Below, in pieces: positions 23,890-36,740 of a DNA stretch of 64,000 nt. Numbering within the stretch: the first letter of the stretch is position 1; each line of letters opens with the position of its first letter. The notes under the pieces were generated by a model. The model had not been told where the DNA came from, searched no databases, and saw nothing but the letters and a program-made list of their open reading frames with translations. The DNA lies in contig NJPS01000008.1 of assembly GCA_002946415.1 (NCBI GenBank), positions 248,001 through 312,000 of the forward strand. The letters are read 5' to 3'. This DNA comes from Rutstroemia sp. NJR-2017a BVV2 (lineage: Eukaryota > Ascomycota > Leotiomycetes > Helotiales > Rutstroemiaceae). The translations under genes and the position numbers were made by a program.

Positions 23890-24389
23890 TTGCGAAGTGG
23901 ATGGATGGATGGAATGTTGGAAGGCAGGATGATGGTCTATGTCGGCTAGTTAATGAGCTGTTTAGGAGGTCATGACGGCGTCATTGCGTTGCATATACCC
24001 TGATTAATGTCAACATACTCTGTATTTTGTCTTGTGCCTTGCTCTGTGTCTTGCATGCCGTGCGATCTGTACGGGATGTACTTCGGGTGCAACCATACGG
24101 ATAAGTTACAACTTGACGTGACAATGCCTTCCTCTGCTCACGATCACCATGTCCCATATTAGGTCAAAGATTCTGCAGTGAGGGCCAACTCGATTACATT
24201 TTTTACCAGGGCCGGCTACGACCTTCAAGGAATTTTGTATTTGAGTCTCGTATACTCATAAAACTATGTGCGGTGCGGAAAAGGGGTCTCGTAACACCTA
24301 CGACTCCCGACTACCACGGAGAAAATATATCTGATAGCAAACCCCAAAATGTGTATCATAACACGCTTCAAATCGCCAGATCAACGCAA
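23890..24389. other. Intergenic space between convergent genes
   Basis: 500 bp between the dynein intermediate chain stop and the oxidoreductase stop. Nothing recognised beyond 3' flanks. Confidence 0.6.
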
Positions 24390-25659
24390 TTAAGCTTTGC
24401 CGTTCAGCGGACTGTTCTTATCAAAAACATCCGTCTCAATCAACTCGCTATACTTCAAACCCCCTTGCCTCCTAATCTCATCCATCACATCCATAATCAC
24501 CCCACTCTCCCTCCAATCCAAGCCCTCGCTCTCCAACCTCCCCGCCTTCAAACACCTCCCCACCTCATCCGCCTCCCATGCCATCCCATGACCCCAGCCG
24601 TCCCTCTCTGGATCCTTCGGAATCGGACAATCGACCGTCTCGAACTCGCCTTCCCGGTTCGCGTTCTTCAGCACCCGATACCGCAGCGGTCGGTACGCTG
24701 GACCAAAGACTTGGATCTCGCCCTTGGTGCCCTGGATGCGTATGCTGGGTGCCTCCGCCTCAGACGCCTCGCCGTGCTTATCGGGCTGCGTGGCCACGCG
24801 CATGCCCGTCGTGGCGATGCCCATGCTTTTGTTCTGCGGGAACTGCAGGATCATGGACGTCATTTCGTCGACGCCGGTGGGCTCGTATTTCTGCACTGCG
24901 GCGAGCACCGTCGGGACTTCGCGGTCGGCGGGCGCGCGCGCTTGGCAGTGGTACAGGATTTGGAATACCCAGGTTAAAGCGTAGATGCCGAGATCGAGCA
25001 GCGCGCCGCCGGCGAGATCGGGGTTTACCATGCGGCTGGAGGTGGGGAAGGAGAGGGAGCCGTCGTCTTTTGCTTCGGCGATCGAGAGGTCGGCAAATAC
25101 GCGATGCACGACACCAATTTCACCTCCCTTTACCAATTCCCGTATTTTGACACTGAGAGGGAAGTAGCGTGTCCAAACAGCTTCCATGAAGAAGAGGTTT
25201 TTCTCCTTGGCTGTCTCGAACAGCTTGCGTGCTTGCGCGGCATTGACCGTGAGTGCTTTTTCGCAGAGAACATGTTTGCCGGCCTGCAAAGCGAGCATGG
25301 CATTTTGGAAGTGGTGGGAATGCGGCGTCGCAACGTAGATTACGTCGATGCCAGGGTCGGCGACGAGTTCATGGTAGGAGCCGTAGGCTTTGGCTGTAGA
25401 GGGGGCTTTGATTTCGTGCAGGAAACTGCTGGCGCGGGCGGAGGAGGTCGAGGAGGCGGCAGCTACGATGGTGTGCTTGACATCATGGACATCGCGAGTG
25501 GCAGGGTTGCAGAGGATGTCTTTGCAAAATGCTAGCTGAGTGTTAGTATATTTCTCGACTAAGGCTAATGTCTCGATGACGACTTGAGGGGTATATACTC
25601 GTTGCAATGCCTCCTGTAGCTAGGATACCCCACTTCACTTCATATGGTTGTGATGCCAT
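24390..25659 (-). CDS. Gfo/Idh/MocA-family NAD(P)-dependent oxidoreductase (dihydrodiol / D-xylose dehydrogenase type)
   Basis: Cytosolic dehydrogenase of 400 residues. Exons (complement) 25599-25659 and 24390-25531 are joined over a 67-nt intron (GTATAT donor, ATACTAAC branch, CTAG acceptor), which restores the Rossmann motif WGILATGGIATTF at the N-terminus. Further family marks: YVATPHSHHFQNAMLAL, GKHVLCEKALT (the EKP motif reads EKA) and the GGALLDLGIYAL segment of the C-terminal fold. The best match by eye is to fungal proteins called trans-1,2-dihydrobenzenediol or D-xylose 1-dehydrogenase (NADP+), but substrate cannot be told from sequence. No pathway partners are adjacent. An in-frame Met is absent from the start of exon 2, so the two-exon model is needed. 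Confidence 0.88.
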
Positions 25660-27458
25660 CGTATCGACAGTCTGCTCAGAGATAGAAGTAGGTTTCTAAA
25701 TCTCTCAACGAAATAGTAGTATCAAATACTCAAACTTGCAGACACACAGAAATGCAATTGACCAGAACTAAGTAGACGAAAGGTTAGGTTCTTCCTTCCA
25801 GCTCAAACTGCCAAGACCTAAGCTATTTATCCAAACATTATGTACCCCGCCCTACGGGAACGCCAACCCCCACCATAGGTCGGAGTAACTTTACTAGGCA
25901 ACTCCGACACCGATCATCTCTCGTTCTGTCACTGCGTATAACCGACCAATTAGTTCGCATGGGCTTTGGCGTAACGTGCCGTTGACTACTAAAGTGCAAA
26001 AATGATTCATGGCCACTTTTGCTTCTGCCCTACGAGTCATTGTCACAGTCAATATGATTACCCGAATCAACCACCCTTCTATCCGTAGAATCCCATATCG
26101 ATCTCTAGATGTGGACATCACGGGAAACCGCCGGATAATGTCAATGCTCTCCTCCCCCTCGACCCTCAATAACGCGCACCAAAACCCTCATACCGAACTT
26201 CTGCTACGGCACCGGCTGGGAAAAGACCCGTTCCGCGGAGCTCTTGTACACGCACCAAGCCATCCGACTAGATTCCAGCACAGCCTCTCAACCGCACCAC
26301 CACTAGCAGAAGCACGTCGGTGACAGAGTCCTTAAGGCTATCGGAGAGAGGAATGTAAATCGGGGTGATACTTCCATCCATCCCCCAAACAAGCCGTCTT
26401 TCCTCTCATTCCCTCGCCACCGGATTGGCCATACCAAGCTTTACGGAAACTAAGCAAACGCCACAAGGCCAAACCTAAACTCACGCCGCCTCCGGGCTAA
26501 GATCCGAGCAACTGGTTCCGAAAACGCCTATTTAATCTTCCCCCTTCAAATACCGATGCTAAGTCCTCATATCTCGATTATCTAGTGCTGCCCTCTCCGC
26601 TATAGCTAAAGGTGGCTTGCTTAAGAAGCCATGTAAACTTACGTTCCGTATGAGATTTGCGTTCTAAGCCTCTCTCCCCAACTCTAAAACTTCCTATCGT
26701 ACAGCAGATCTGCGCTTCCTCTTCCCTTCCCGGAGGAGAAAGGGAAAGCATTGGCGCTTTATGGGTTAGTTTTGGGACTCGAGGTGACGGTTTTGGATGG
26801 GGTTGACTGGAGGGAGACGATGAGAGGAGAAATGTAGGGATTGTAAGTATAGGAAGTGTGTTGATAGAGGAGTGATGAGGGGGTTCTGAGAAAGCATAAT
26901 TTCACGACCAATGAATCAATGTCAGCGGCCAAGTGGTAGACGGCAATATTAGAAGGAAGCTCACAGCACCACGTGGATCTATGGCGTCGATATAATGCGA
27001 TCATCTGACTGTCGGACCTCAAATAAAAAGCACGAGAATCGCATCACCTCACATCATTTGCATATGTTCCAGAGGCCATACGAATATCCTAACAAAAATA
27101 GTTTCATTACTCATTCAAATAGCAATATTGGTATCGTGCGCTATAGAGTGACGCCACACAAACAAAGATCTCCCAGTATTCAAACTCCCGTTCTGGTGCT
27201 GGAAAAGTATCCAAGCGGATACATGTAAACCCAAACAGCGTGCCATGCATTCCGATCATAAAGTCGAACATCATCGCCTCATGTGGCAGTGGGAAAGTCT
27301 CTCTCATCCTATTTCTACAAGACCATGAGAAACGACGACGACCGATGCTCTAGCAGACAACAAGAGTCAACTCAACTCCAACTGTAACTTTGCGTGGTTT
27401 CAACCACCCATTTGTAAACCACACATTTATCCACCTCATAAACAACGAAATATGACAT
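25660..27458. other. Intergenic region, no recognisable gene
   Basis: 1.8 kb between the oxidoreductase promoter and the 3' end of the ubiquitin protease gene. It was scanned on both strands; open frames are short and lack motifs. Confidence 0.55.
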
Positions 27459-29281
27459 TTAACTTGACTGCTTACGTTGGTAAAACAGTAAATAAGGTAA
27501 CTTTGACTCTAGTGCCTGCTTCACATTCGAACTTGACTTCTGCTCATCATTGAAGCAATTCCATCGACCATCAGGCCCACGTGCATCACAAACGTAATGG
27601 CCCCAGTCGAGACTTCCCGAATGTGAAATGAAAGCCGTCAGCTCATAGGAGAGGCAATCCTTATTGTCAGCGTCGCGGTAAGGACTAAGATCAAGAGTCA
27701 AATCAATAGGTAGACGAAGCTTGTCCTTGCTGCCGTCATACCCAAACCTCTTAAGCTGGACGAATAAGATGTCCGGGGCATGGCCAATCACTTGCGAACG
27801 GTGGACGTTGCCTTGCTTCTTGCACTTCTCACAACGGTATCCTTCGATAGTCTCCTCCATATACTCTTTCAAGTAAGCGGATAGAGAACCGCCGCGGATC
27901 CGGGGCTTGAGAGGTATAGAGAGACTGCGCTCGTTCATGGGGTTCGCAGAGACGTTTCCGCACTTGGCACAGGTGATTTTGCTCTCCAACGCAAGTTGCG
28001 TAATCGCATGCAGACTACTAATGCTCCTGAGTAGATGTATTAGGCCATGTTGTGGACAGAAGTGCTAGAATGAGGACTCACGACTCTGGAAGCTGCTCAC
28101 TCATGGTGCTGAGAATCCACGATAGCTGCTCATCTGCATCCATCTGTTCTCCGCTCAAAGAGCCTTCCCAACGCACTATCGAGCATGTCAGCAATGAAAC
28201 AGCTAAAACAGACGGAAATGAAACTTACGGGATTTAAAATGCGTCTCAAGACGCCGGAGTAAGGCCGTGAACTCTCTAGAGGAGAATTCAGGGGACCAAT
28301 ACTTCAACGCCAAGACGCGCAGAGAACAGGCCAAGCACTTCTGCTGGTCGATGACACCTGGTAGGAATGTAAGTTGGCAGCTACGGAGACTCTTCACGTT
28401 CCTCTTACAATTTTTCGGCAGGTGTTGTTCAATCAAGAAATTGACGAACTTAGGTAGATGCAGAAGAGACTGTAAGAGACTGTTGCGATAGCACAAAACA
28501 TTTGGGTTGTACATGCCCCGTTGAGCAGAGGCGGGCATTCTTTTGTACTCCGAACTCGTCTTGTTGGCCTAGAATGCATTAGAGCTGAAGTGTCAAGATG
28601 ATTTGTGGGACAACTTACTAAGTTGCGCCTCTTTCGAACATTCATTGCGAATCGTCGTACGTTCGACCTTCTGTCAATGTGTGACCCATCGTCAATACTT
28701 TTAGCAGAAGCAGGCACGGCATCAATGGTCTTTACGGTCGTGTTGACTGGGGCGGATTAGTTGACCTAATAGCAATGAGAGGGGTGGATGGGCGAACCTT
28801 CTTCAAGCGCCCGCTTGAACTTTTTCGTAACTGGATTTTCTTCCCCTCCATCAATGTCTGGAACCCGTCGCTTAGGCGAAGTGCACGTCGTCGAATCGAT
28901 TTCAGGACAAGTTCTGGTTTCCGATGTAGGTGACGAAGGTGGAAGGGATGATGGTGGCGTAATATAAGAGGCAGCGGCCACAGAAGGAGGAGGAGGTGAG
29001 ACAGACGCAGGTGCAGGCGAAGAGGAAGTCGAAGAGCTTGAAGAAGAAGAAGAAGTTTTCGAAGACGACCTTTTCCTCCCATGTAATCTGCGCTTATAGT
29101 TCTTCGACGAAGAAAAATAGTTTGCTCGGTAGGATTTCAAAAGGTGTGCGTTATTTTTCAAGACGTGTGCGTTATTTGAGAGAATTGATCGCGGTCTATA
29201 CTTCGGAATGTCATGTCTGTATGCGTCAAAGGGAGAAAAATAGCCGGAGCTCTTGTAGCATTTCTGGATTTTGGTCGCCAT
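27459..29281 (-). CDS. Ubiquitin-specific protease (USP/UBP family)
   Basis: Cysteine protease that removes ubiquitin from proteins. Five exons (complement): 28798-29281, 28619-28746, 28229-28568, 28082-28175 and 27459-28026; introns of 51, 50, 53 and 55 nt; phases agree, giving 537 residues. The N-terminal 200 residues are basic and Ser/Pro-rich (a poly-Ser run near residue 75) and probably disordered. The Cys box is GMYNPNVLCYRNSLLQSL with catalytic Cys near 230. A zinc knuckle is formed by CAKC (368/371) and CEKC (414/417). The His box is SLDWGHYVCDAR with His near 492, and the third catalytic position falls in WNCFND (about 508). The first intron has an unusual GTTCGC donor. The catalytic core is shorter than in many USPs but complete. 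The specific yeast UBP counterpart is not clear. Confidence 0.9.
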
Positions 29282-30261
29282 CCTGAGCTCTTCGACCGTG
29301 ACTGTGTTTGTTTCGGCCGATTGTGATTGCTAATTTCGAGTTGAACAGCAGGATTGTAGGCGTCACTCGGAGTAGATCCGATATATGTGACCAAATTGCC
29401 CTGTTGCCTTTTCTTCTGGCAAGGAAAGAGACAGGATATTCAATCAATGGACACTAGCCCAGTGAAATTATATGATGTCGGTCGTGTTCTGCCAGGACAA
29501 CAACCAGATGTTGTCTCGCCGTCAACAGGTCTTAAAGTAAACAATATTCCAACCAGTTCGTGTCCCCTCAGCTTCCTCTCAGATTTGTAGTAAACACCGG
29601 TATATACAACAGAATGAATTTGAATTCTCGCTGGAATTCAATCGATGCCTTTAAACCGTGTATACTCAAGCTGCACATCGAGTCAAAGATTTTCTTCCGA
29701 GGTCCCAAACAGTAATTTCAAATGGAGTCGCGGACGTCGTTTTCGTTTATTAAGGGCGACGCTTAAGTGAGGAGGTGAATATAAAAACTTCTCTATAATC
29801 TACAATAGATTTAGCAGAGTGAATATAACGCGATTAATCGTATCGAGGTTGGGGAATCGTCATTGTCGAAGGTCGTCTTCTGGATGTCTCGCACAAAAGT
29901 CGTGAAAAGGCGACTGAGATCTGGGTGGTTCGCCAAACCAAAGTTTTTTTCTTGCCTCACTTCACCGAGACCCGGAATAGTTTAGTGCAATTGAACAGGT
30001 TCCGACGACCGGTTCGGTTTAACTCCGCCTTCGGGAATAAACTCCTTCTGACCCGGACGCCTTGCACTTGCCTTATCCCTTATCTGATGACACTAGTGGG
30101 GAAACATCCCACCATCCATATGCAATTTGTTTACTTTTTCTCGACCAAATTTCGACACTGCTGTTCACACAAGACAAGGTTTCGGGCAGCCACCGAACCG
30201 GCGTCTGTCAAAAGCAAGACCGCACAATCAAAGACGAACCATTGGGGAAGCCAAGAAAACC
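29282..30261. other. Divergent promoter space, USP / TRM9
   Basis: 980 bp between two head-to-head ATGs. No other feature recognised. The frame of TRM9 stays open upstream to about 30127 but contains no ATG there. Confidence 0.55.
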
Positions 30262-30963
30262 ATGACCTCACCCAACCAAGATGTTGCCCCAGAAAAGTAT
30301 GAAGAGCAGCATGTCCACGAAGTGTACGAGCAAATCGCATCGCACTTCTCCTCCACCCGGTACAAGCCGTGGCCAATTGTAGAATCGTTCCTACAAGCCA
30401 TGGCCCCCGGATCCATTGGCCTGGACGTTGGATGCGGGAACGGAAAATACCTAACCGTCAACCAGGACGTGTTCATTGTGGGTAGTGACCGCTCAACCAA
30501 TCTGGTCAAAATAGCTACGAGTCATCAACCGCATGCTGCTGTCGTAGCGGATACCTTGGTGCTTCCGCATCAGGAAGGAAAATTTGATTTCGCTATTAGT
30601 ATTGCGGTGGTGCATCATTTGTCCACGACGGACAGGAGGAGGGAAGCCATTGGCGCAATCATGGATTGCTTGAAGAAAGTGGGAGGAAAGGCGTTGATTT
30701 ATGTCTGGGCCTTGGAACAGAAGAGTAGTAGAAGAGGATGGGACGAGGGTGGTGAGCAAGATGTCATGGTACCGTGGGTTATGAAAATTGGAAAGAAGAA
30801 TAATCCAACCGGCGATGGGCCAACGGAGCAAACGTTCCAGAGATACTACCACCTATATCGGTCTGGTGAGCTCGAGGAAGACATCACTGCCGTTGGAGGC
30901 ACTGTCCTGGAATCAGGGTATGAGAAGGACAATTGGTGGGCAATCTGTTCTAGAGGAGGATAA
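30262..30963 (+). CDS. TRM9: tRNA wobble-uridine carboxymethyl methyltransferase, Trm9 type
   Basis: SAM-dependent enzyme that, with Trm112, methylates cm5U34 to mcm5U in Arg and Glu tRNAs. Single exon of 233 residues. Start chosen at the first ATG (MTSPNQDVAPEKYEEQHV), matching the family N-terminus EKxYVHxVYexIA. SAM motif I is GLDVGCGNGKYL, then the acidic SDRS strand, ADTLVLPH, and FDFAISIAVVHHLST, the Trm9/ALKBH8 motif. The conserved end is RYYHLYRSGELEED followed by SGYEKDNWWAIC. No intron. It is transcribed away from the ubiquitin protease gene and converges with the MYB gene. Confidence 0.94.
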   Translation: MTSPNQDVAPEKYEEQHVHEVYEQIASHFSSTRYKPWPIVESFLQAMAPGSIGLDVGCGNGKYLTVNQDVFIVGSDRSTNLVKIATSHQPHAAVVADTLVLPHQEGKFDFAISIAVVHHLSTTDRRREAIGAIMDCLKKVGGKALIYVWALEQKSSRRGWDEGGEQDVMVPWVMKIGKKNNPTGDGPTEQTFQRYYHLYRSGELEEDITAVGGTVLESGYEKDNWWAICSRGG

Positions 30964-31452
30964 AAGTGTTATAGTCATAAAGAAACTACGACACGATAAT
31001 GAGAGCACCTTCGAAGACTATGACAGCTTCCTGCAGCATAGTCGGCCCGACCCATCGTATTTTCAGCCTCACATATTCCGCCCGCCGGGCTCGCATCTAA
31101 CTGGTGAAAACCGGTGAACTTTTATGCAAATATTTTGATATTCACTCATATACTCCTCTAACCAAAAGCTCAATCATGGAAGCAAGTATTAGGTATAAGC
31201 TACAAACTTCATAATAAGTACAATCTAGAAGGTATCATTCTGAACACCATGCGTGCCTGCAAGCAATCCGTGCTTCAAAGGTAGAAGAGAAAGAAAAGAA
31301 AAAAATCAATGCCGTGAGGGTTGTCATCTCTCATCTCTCATCGCGCCATGTCAAATGCAATATCCATCATGACTAATATGCTCCTAATCACTAAACCCAA
31401 ACTTTTTCCTCAACGCCCCAATTGCAAAACTGGTATAATGAAAACATTCCTT
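30964..31452. other. Short convergent intergenic space
   Basis: 489 bp between the TRM9 stop and the MYB-gene stop; only 3' flanking sequence is evident. Confidence 0.6.
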
Positions 31453-32700
31453 CTATTGTCGCCTTCTCGTCGGTTCCCTCGACCCAGATTCTGGACTCGC
31501 TCGTCGTTTCGCGTCGGGTCTGTTGCCCATTATCCCGAGAGCTGGTAGAAGTGGTCCGGGACTTGGGTAGCCTCCAGGGTATGCCGGTATCGACATCGAG
31601 TAGGCAGGTGTGCTGTATGGACTAACACCCGTCGTCATCTCGTTCAGGCTTGGTAGAAACTGTCCCCCTCTTCCTCCAATTCCCATTCCCATTCCCATGC
31701 CTACACCACTCCCAATCGCTGCTAGAGCCAGACCGTCTGAGGGACTTGTCGGTGGTACAGACCTAGGAGTGCTTTCTCTTCGCGCAGCAATTGTGCGAGT
31801 GCCACCGCCTCGCATAGGAGGGTTGCCTTGTGCGGTGTTTGGTCTGCTGTATCTAGCACCAATAGATCCTGGTCCGGGTATTGCGCTCGATTGAGATTGA
31901 GTGTATGAGTGACCTCGTGCAGGCGATGCTCGTTGTCCTGGGGGTGGAGTGTCGAGTGTAACGCTAGAGAGGGAGAATGGAACTACACCGGCACGTCGGG
32001 CCATGTCTTGTTCACCAAGTTGCCAATGCATTGCTTCTGCAGCACGCCATGGCACCGCCATTTCTTCCGCAACCTTCGCCCACATCTCTGGCTTGAATCT
32101 GAACCAAATGTTAATTGCCTTTCTTCTCAAAGTTTGGTTCCAGATCTTTTTCAAGATGATTGTACATCAAGTGGAATAAATGGGAAAGTACCTTTCATAG
32201 AGTCGCGCCAGCTTGTTCTTCCTTTCTTCATCCCATTCACTCCTCCTTTCCAAATAGTTCTGGTAATGCAGTCGACAACTGATAGCACTCCTACCCGGTA
32301 ACCTCTTCGAAATGTCTTCCCATTTCATACCGCTTCCCCTCAAATCAATAATTAGAGCATCTTCTTCCGCCGACCATTTACTTTGCTTCTTCGCCGGAGA
32401 TTCTGCCGGATGAGCTGGCATGCTTCTTTTACCACCAGTGCCGGAAATAACGGGGGCATACACTGGTGGTTCCGAATGTGCTACCGATGAGTGCACTGAC
32501 GACGATCTTGTGTGATTTCTATCTGGTGGCGATGAGGTTGGGGACTCATTTGAGTCCGGGTCTTTTAGAAGCAGAGAGATATCCACGGTGAATGGTTCTA
32601 AAGTCGCTGATACCGTCAAGGTTGACGGTTCATCCGCGAAGTGGATGCAAAGTCTGTCTATGTAGTGCTTGTTGGTATTGCGGGTTGGCTTGTGGACCAT
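31453..32700 (-). CDS. MYB/SANT-domain putative DNA-binding protein
   Basis: Probable nuclear transcription regulator of 384 residues. Exons (complement) 32192-32700 and 31453-32098 over a 93-nt intron (GTACTT donor, ATTAAC branch, TTCAG acceptor). The junction lies inside the second repeat and yields LARLYERFKPEMW. Repeat 1, residues about 108-151: KWSAEEDALIIDLRGSGMKW, then ISKRLPGRSAISCRLHYQNY, the classical three-Trp-type helix-turn-helix with LPGRS. Repeat 2, about 154-200, is diverged (SEWDEERKNKLARLYE, then MWAKVAEEMAVPWRAAEAMHW). The Gly/Met/Pro-rich tail includes alternating GMGMGMGIGG. The start is the first ATG after an in-frame TAA upstream. Resembles fungal two-repeat SANT proteins, but assignment to a named regulator such as FlbD is not supported. 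Confidence 0.82.
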
Positions 32701-35700
32701 CAATCTCAAAACGTAAAATCTTGGGCAACCGCAATATTATGAACGACAGTCTTGGTCTTTATTCTCGAGTCCGATAACTGGAAGTATGAGAAAGAGTAGC
32801 AGAAGGGATAACTGACTCTTTTGACAGATGCGAGTAATGGAGTGGCGTGAAACGGGACTAGATTAGGTATTTTCTTCAAGAGTTAATGGCTTGAGGTGTT
32901 CGGTAAACTATCTTGAGACGGTTTCTGAGTTCTGACAACTTAAGAGCAGGCTGCGATGGGATCCTATTTCAGACCCTTTTTGTTCGTGGAAGAAATGCGT
33001 GGCTCGTGTAGATCATCCTTTGATTATAAGCTTGATTGGCATAAAACGAAGAGATGATGTAGCCAATCGCATAGAATGAGACATTTGGGTGAAAATAGAG
33101 GAAGCAGCGCCAACGGAACAGTACCTACGTCAAGTTTACTAGATGGAATATGAAATAAAGCATTTGCTAAGTTGAGGTGAGCAGGGGACCAGGGGATCAG
33201 GGTAGCAGAGGAGCAGGGGAGCAGGTAGCAGGGAAAATGTATCGAACATCGAACATCGACAATTGCACATTGAACTTCGCTCATGATCTCCACAAGAATG
33301 GTGACAAGGATGAATGCTAAACGTACTGTCGGGAGCATGCGCACTGCAAATAGAGCCTTCATGGGTTTGGCTTCCTGAGCAGGGAGGCATGGTGAGTGGT
33401 GTGGGGGGGAGGGGGTTGGAGCCAGACCAGGGCGTGACTAGTGTGGAGGGAAATCCGGCCACGACTTCATGCATGAACATGAACGTGAACAAGAAGTGTT
33501 GTGGACTTGGCTTGGACTAAGACAAGGACTTGGTTGTGGGTTTGGGTGGAGGGTGGGTGATGGATGATGGACGATGGATGATGGATGGGTGGATTGCCGT
33601 GGCTGTCGGGTGGGTTTGCAATGAATTGTACGTCGTATGTGGACTCAAGGACTGTCGCATTTTCTTTGTGCTTCCGTTCCTTTCCCGTCTCCCATTACTC
33701 AGAAGTTACGGAAGATCAGTTGAAACTTGAAGCGGTCGCTTGAAACCGAATTGTCCTCCTTCCACCCCTCGAAATTGTTTTAGACGCACGTCTGTGCGTA
33801 ATTCGATCCGAGTATGGAAGCGGTACGAGAGGGTCACATTACAGAAGTACAAGTAACTGTACAATAAGAATTACCTATTTTGGTCGATATACATCTGCTC
33901 CCTAACTTCAACCTCATTCTCATTATTGCTATATTCCTGCCCGCCCCTCAAAAATATGGAGAGACTTTCGAATAGTCAACTTACTCCATAAAATAAGTGA
34001 TGATATAATATAATATGATACAAATGTGTCGATTGACGTCGGGAAAGAACTAGCGGTCAAGTCTGCATGGGTTAGGAAAGACTCGGTTTTCTATGATCTT
34101 CATGGTTTGCATCACGACTAAACAGCCTTGATGAACCATGATCTTCGTCTCTCGTGGGGCCAGCCAAACAGAGTTTAGGCTCTCTGCCCATTCATTCGCT
34201 CAAGTCCGTGGCGGAATGCCTGCTCTGTACAGTAGTCGTCGCTGGTGGCTGCTAGTAAATGCCCTCCGCCTGCATTGTTGATGGGTGAGGAGAAAAGTCC
34301 TTACGCGACCGTTTAGGTGAACCTCTCCGAAAGTGATATATTGTGCTGTTCTGTATATACCCTTGTTGCCCACGTCCCATTGAAAGGGCCAAAAAAGAAA
34401 AAGCAATATGACGACGTTGCGTTGTTCAAACTCGAGATTTGATAACCTCTCTGTTTGCATCTGCCGGCTGCCGGTAATGCTTCAATGGGCACGATTGCAT
34501 GCTCGTCTGTTTCCCATTAAACTAGAAAGCCGCCGGGTCCTCACATTCCACATCTGGCGGTGTGAACTGCGTTTGTATGTTCAAGTGAGACGGCGCCATA
34601 ATCGTGTAGAAGCTCGAGTCAGTGGTAAGTACAGTATTTCTCACGATGAACTGAACGCAAGTAAGGTATCCATGAGTTAAGAAGGAGCCCAAGAGACTAG
34701 TCCTGCGATGGGCATACACGGCGAGCGCTCGATCATAGCTTTGCAGTTCCAGTTCAGCCCTGACCAAATTTCCCTGGCGACGCCGCGGCGGTGAATGCCC
34801 AGCAAGTGCAGCACTTGTCTTTATTAGCTGTCAACCACCAGAACTAAACTCGAAGAGTTTAAATTTCCAGATCAGACGAGTACCGATTTATCGCTCATGT
34901 CGCACGGCCTTTGGGCGATAGCGTCGCACGCAAGTCTCGCCTATTGCGTGCATAAAAAAAAAACACGCAGTCGGCGGTAGTTACAAGTACAGTACCTAGT
35001 AATAACGGCTATTCCCATTCTAAGTTCTATATACATAGTAGTATAGCGATAGCTGCTGAACGTATTTGGAAAAGTATGCATCAACATCATCAACATCATC
35101 TGTGGCTATCCGTCATGTATCTATGCTTATTTTGCGCCAACGAGAGTAGCTCTCTTCGGGGTCGAAAAAAACCCGCCTATTTGTAGTATAGGCCATATCA
35201 CCCAAAATCATTTATTCACAACATCCAAAGCAATTGAGGAGGAAGGAGTCTAAAAAAAGTTGAATGTTTATATCAATCTCCGACAATTAGATGACTTAGT
35301 TGGAGGAAAGCCTTAGAGCAAATATTTGAACTAATTCTGCTCTAAATTTCAACTCCTTGGCCTATGCCACAAATAGGCAGATTTTTTCTCACCTGAAGAG
35401 CCACTCTTGTACCAGTAGAAAGTCGTTTTGTCCTAATGAAGGAACAAGGACGGTCCAAGAAATTAGCGGCGAGGATGTTAATTGCTTGGTGTACTTTCTT
35501 GGTTTAAGCGTGGTTCGGCATGTTGCCGACGTTATGCCATGTAAGCATAATAACATCATGGGTTCTCTACCTAAGAAGCCGTCGGTGAAGTAGTGAGGCT
35601 ATCGTGTTTCTTGCTCCCTCGTCCCTGTCCCGACGCCAAGATTGTCCGATCAATGTGGGGAAGATCTTGCGAACCAAGAAGCCATTCAGATATGCAAGTC

Positions 35701-36583
35701 GCGTGGCATTCGGTGGCGCTACAGGGCTACAAGTACGAGAGCTCATGGTCTCAGAAAAGACTACCCTTGTCTGTTGGAGCGGTGAGGATAGGTTTGAAAT
35801 GCTTCAGGCCCGAAAGGAACATGAGGACTGACCATAGCAAACTGGGCGAAGTGATAGAAAGATGGAAGGTTTCGAAGTTATCCAACTATCAACGCAGGGT
35901 CCAAGAGTATTCATGCTGGGTTCCCGCTCTTGCTGACTCCTCGTCCAATCTAGGAAATGGTCGAGATCAAGCTACAAACGGACATTAGCCAATGGGGCAG
36001 GAAGTGTTAGAGATTATCTCCTGATCCTCTGGAATGTGTTCCAAGTTTGAGCCATGTACTAGCCCGTACATACAGTTCAGCAAGCATATCCACAATCCAT
36101 AATTCGAAGCAATGGTGATCCGCACTTTGTCAGCCTGCCAGATGTACAAAGTACAACGAACGTACAGGTACGTTAGTTCGACGGCTGGTCCTTTGAAGGG
36201 TAGAACAGAAGATGTGTTTGACTCGAAGCATTGGCCTTTTTGGTGCGAATATGGAGATGATGAGCGGACAAGGGTTCAACGGAGTACTTCGTAGGGAAGG
36301 AGGAACGTCGAATGGGTAGGGTTTAACTTGGAATGTTCTTTTCCTTTTCCAAGGCTTCGATTTCTTCTACAAAGTACTGGTTTGAGTCAAAGATATCCGG
36401 TCGAGTAGAGTGACTAGAGTAGTTGTAACTTGTAACTTGTCAGAAAACAGGCAAGAGAGTGAATTCTGACATACGCACGGGAGATGGCCCGTTGACTAGG
36501 GATTATCGGACGTCCACATGAATTTGCAGGTACACCAGGCACTGCGCTCCGAATTGAGCCGTTCTTGGGCTGTCGTGTATGAC

Positions 36584-36658
36584 TGTGGCTGGGGCTGGAG
36601 CTGGAGCTGGGGCTAAGGTTGCGGCCGCGGCAGTGGCAGTGGCAGTGGAAGTGGCTGG
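36584..36658. repeat. GGAGCT / GGCAGT hexamer array
   Basis: Degenerate purine-rich hexamers, passing from (GGGGCTGGAGCT) units into (GGCAGT) units. They would encode an Ala/Val/Gly run, but no gene context supports translation. Confidence 0.8.
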
Positions 36659-36718
36659 TGAACTTTACGACGTATCCTTAAAAAATACTTCGGCCAAAAC
36701 AACGTGCCTGGACATATG

Positions 36719-36740
36719 CAAGCCAGCCAGCCAGCCAGCC
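36719..36740. repeat. (AGCC)n tetranucleotide repeat
   Basis: Five AGCC units upstream of the tubulin cofactor B gene. Confidence 0.9.

Noticed and set aside
30127..30261. 45-residue N-terminal extension of Trm9
   Set aside because: The frame is open but begins without an ATG; the family N-terminus matches the ATG at 30262.
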